Assembly: GCA_002373755.1 (NCBI GenBank)
Contig: DFJU01000144.1
Location: 1 to 15,166, forward strand
Reading direction: 5' to 3'
DNA from: Bacteroidales bacterium UBA3663
GTDB taxonomy: Bacteria; Bacteroidota; Bacteroidia; Bacteroidales; UBA3663
Length of the DNA stretch: 15,166 nt
Every line of letters starts with the position of its first letter. Positions within the stretch are counted from its first letter, which is position 1. The notes below the pieces were generated by a model, which saw only the letters and a list, made by a program, of their open reading frames with translations, did not search any database and was not told the origin of the DNA. This document shows positions 14,627-15,166 of the stretch, one piece after another. A program made the position numbers and the translations under genes.

Positions 14627-15166
14627 ATTTGCTTTGAATCGTCATAAACAACTGTAACATTTCAGAGGTTTGTGAGAACCAGTTGTGATTTGCTTAAAAA
14701 TCAGTACTTTTGAATCGTCATAAACAACCGCACGGCTCACATTCATCGCCGAGCAGCCGTTGTGATTTGCTTAAAAATCAGTACTTTTGAATCGTCATAA
14801 ACAACCCATGATTCGAGAAAAATAAACAAAATGAAGTTGTGATTTGCTTAAAAATCAGTACTTTTGAATCGTCATAAACAACAGTGACTGGAATGGTATT
14901 GCAATGTGTAAGTTGTGATTTGCTTAAAAATCAGTACTTTTGAATCGTCATAAACAACCGCTACTGGACGCTATTTGTCGCTATTACCGTTGTGATTTGC
15001 TTAAAAATCAGTACTTTTGAATCGTCATAAACAACCGCTGCATATAGGCGCGGCTTTTGTTTTATGTTGTGATTTGCTTAAAAATCAGTACTTTTGAATC
15101 GTCATAAACAACTGGTCGAAGGTGAATCCCTGCCTGTATCGCGTTGTGATTTGCTTAAAAATCAGT
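14627..15166 (+). CRISPR. CRISPR array, type II-C-like 47-bp repeats (continues past the window)
   Basis: A degenerate repeat (14627-14652) is followed by six identical 47-base repeats starting at 14682, 14759, 14836, 14912, 14989 and 15066. An eighth repeat (15143) is cut by the window end after 24 bases. Seven spacers of 29-30 bases lie between: 14653-14681, 14729-14758, 14806-14835, 14883-14911, 14959-14988, 15036-15065 and 15113-15142. The repeat begins GTTGTGATTTGCTT and ends CGTCATAAACAAC. The GTTGT start, the 47-base length and 30-base spacers match Bacteroidales type II-C (Cas9) arrays, and the plus strand is the expected crRNA sense. No cas gene and no anti-repeat for a tracrRNA were found here; they should lie beyond 15166. 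Confidence 0.97.
14682..14712 (+). promoter_or_regulatory. Repeat-embedded promoter (same in each intact repeat)
   Basis: Each intact repeat carries TACTTTTG at repeat positions 24-31, a perfect Bacteroidetes -7 box (TAnnTTTG). GTTG at repeat positions 1-4 lies exactly 19 bases upstream, a 3-of-4 match to the -33 box. A start about 7 bases downstream would fall inside the repeat and give each spacer its own transcript, as known for Neisseria II-C arrays. The coordinates given are for the first intact repeat. Confidence 0.55.

Noticed and set aside
14614..14652. tracrRNA anti-repeat or leader between the peroxidase gene and the array
   Set aside because: No complement of the repeat 5' part was seen, and only 13 bases separate the gene from the degenerate repeat.
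14653..15142. Self-targeting spacers against this window
   Set aside because: By eye none of the seven spacers matches another part of the window; a genome-wide search is still needed.

Overview
The window most likely comes from a Bacteroidetes genome, order Bacteroidales (Prevotella, Muribaculaceae or Bacteroides-like; I cannot resolve the genus). Four things support this. Five gene starts are preceded by the Bacteroidetes sigma promoter (TTTG, a 19-20 base gap, then TAnnTTTG, with one case matching 7 of 8). There is a sensor-propeller/Y_Y_Y/AraC regulator. There are large modular secreted CAZymes with Ig-like linkers and YDxxGR-type C-terminal tails. The CRISPR array has 47-base repeats and 29-30 base spacers of the Bacteroidales type II-C form. 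The main genes look GC-rich, while the stretch from about 2.77 to 4.83 kb is clearly AT-rich.

Layout. 1-422: a terminator of an upstream gene and the promoter of the regulator. 423-2771 (+): a 782-residue membrane-spanning regulator with a periplasmic propeller and Y_Y_Y domain, one transmembrane helix and an AraC-type DNA-binding domain. It has no histidine kinase or receiver modules. 2772-4827: an AT-rich island. It holds a minus-strand unit (small peptide gene, then a lipoprotein gene) with its own promoter and terminator, followed by about 0.9 kb of non-coding DNA full of short repeats and palindromes. 4779-5360 (+): a 193-residue truncated copy of the C-terminal third of the regulator (transmembrane helix plus AraC domain) at about 96% nucleotide identity. 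5534-9283 (+): a secreted GH95 alpha-L-fucosidase/alpha-L-galactosidase. 9547-13842 (+): a secreted two-enzyme pectin esterase, CE12 (SGNH acetylesterase) fused to CE8 (pectin methylesterase). 13996-14613 (+): a lipoprotein glutathione peroxidase. 14627 to the window end: a CRISPR array starting 13 bases after the peroxidase stop codon; no cas genes or tracrRNA lie inside the window.

How the parts may fit. The two large enzymes suggest deacetylation, demethylation and debranching of pectin or another fucose/L-galactose-bearing plant glycan in the periplasm or at the surface. No SusC/SusD pair is present, so this is a CAZyme cluster and not a complete PUL. The regulator upstream is a plausible glycan sensor for them. 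The most unusual part is the regulator pair: a full one-component propeller-AraC protein, plus a sensorless membrane-anchored copy immediately upstream of the GH95 gene. The two copies flank an AT-rich island that also carries an array of AGTCAAC motifs at 20-23 base spacing. A second notable point is that each intact CRISPR repeat contains a perfect Bacteroidetes -7 box, so each spacer may have its own promoter. The degenerate first repeat has lost exactly that box.
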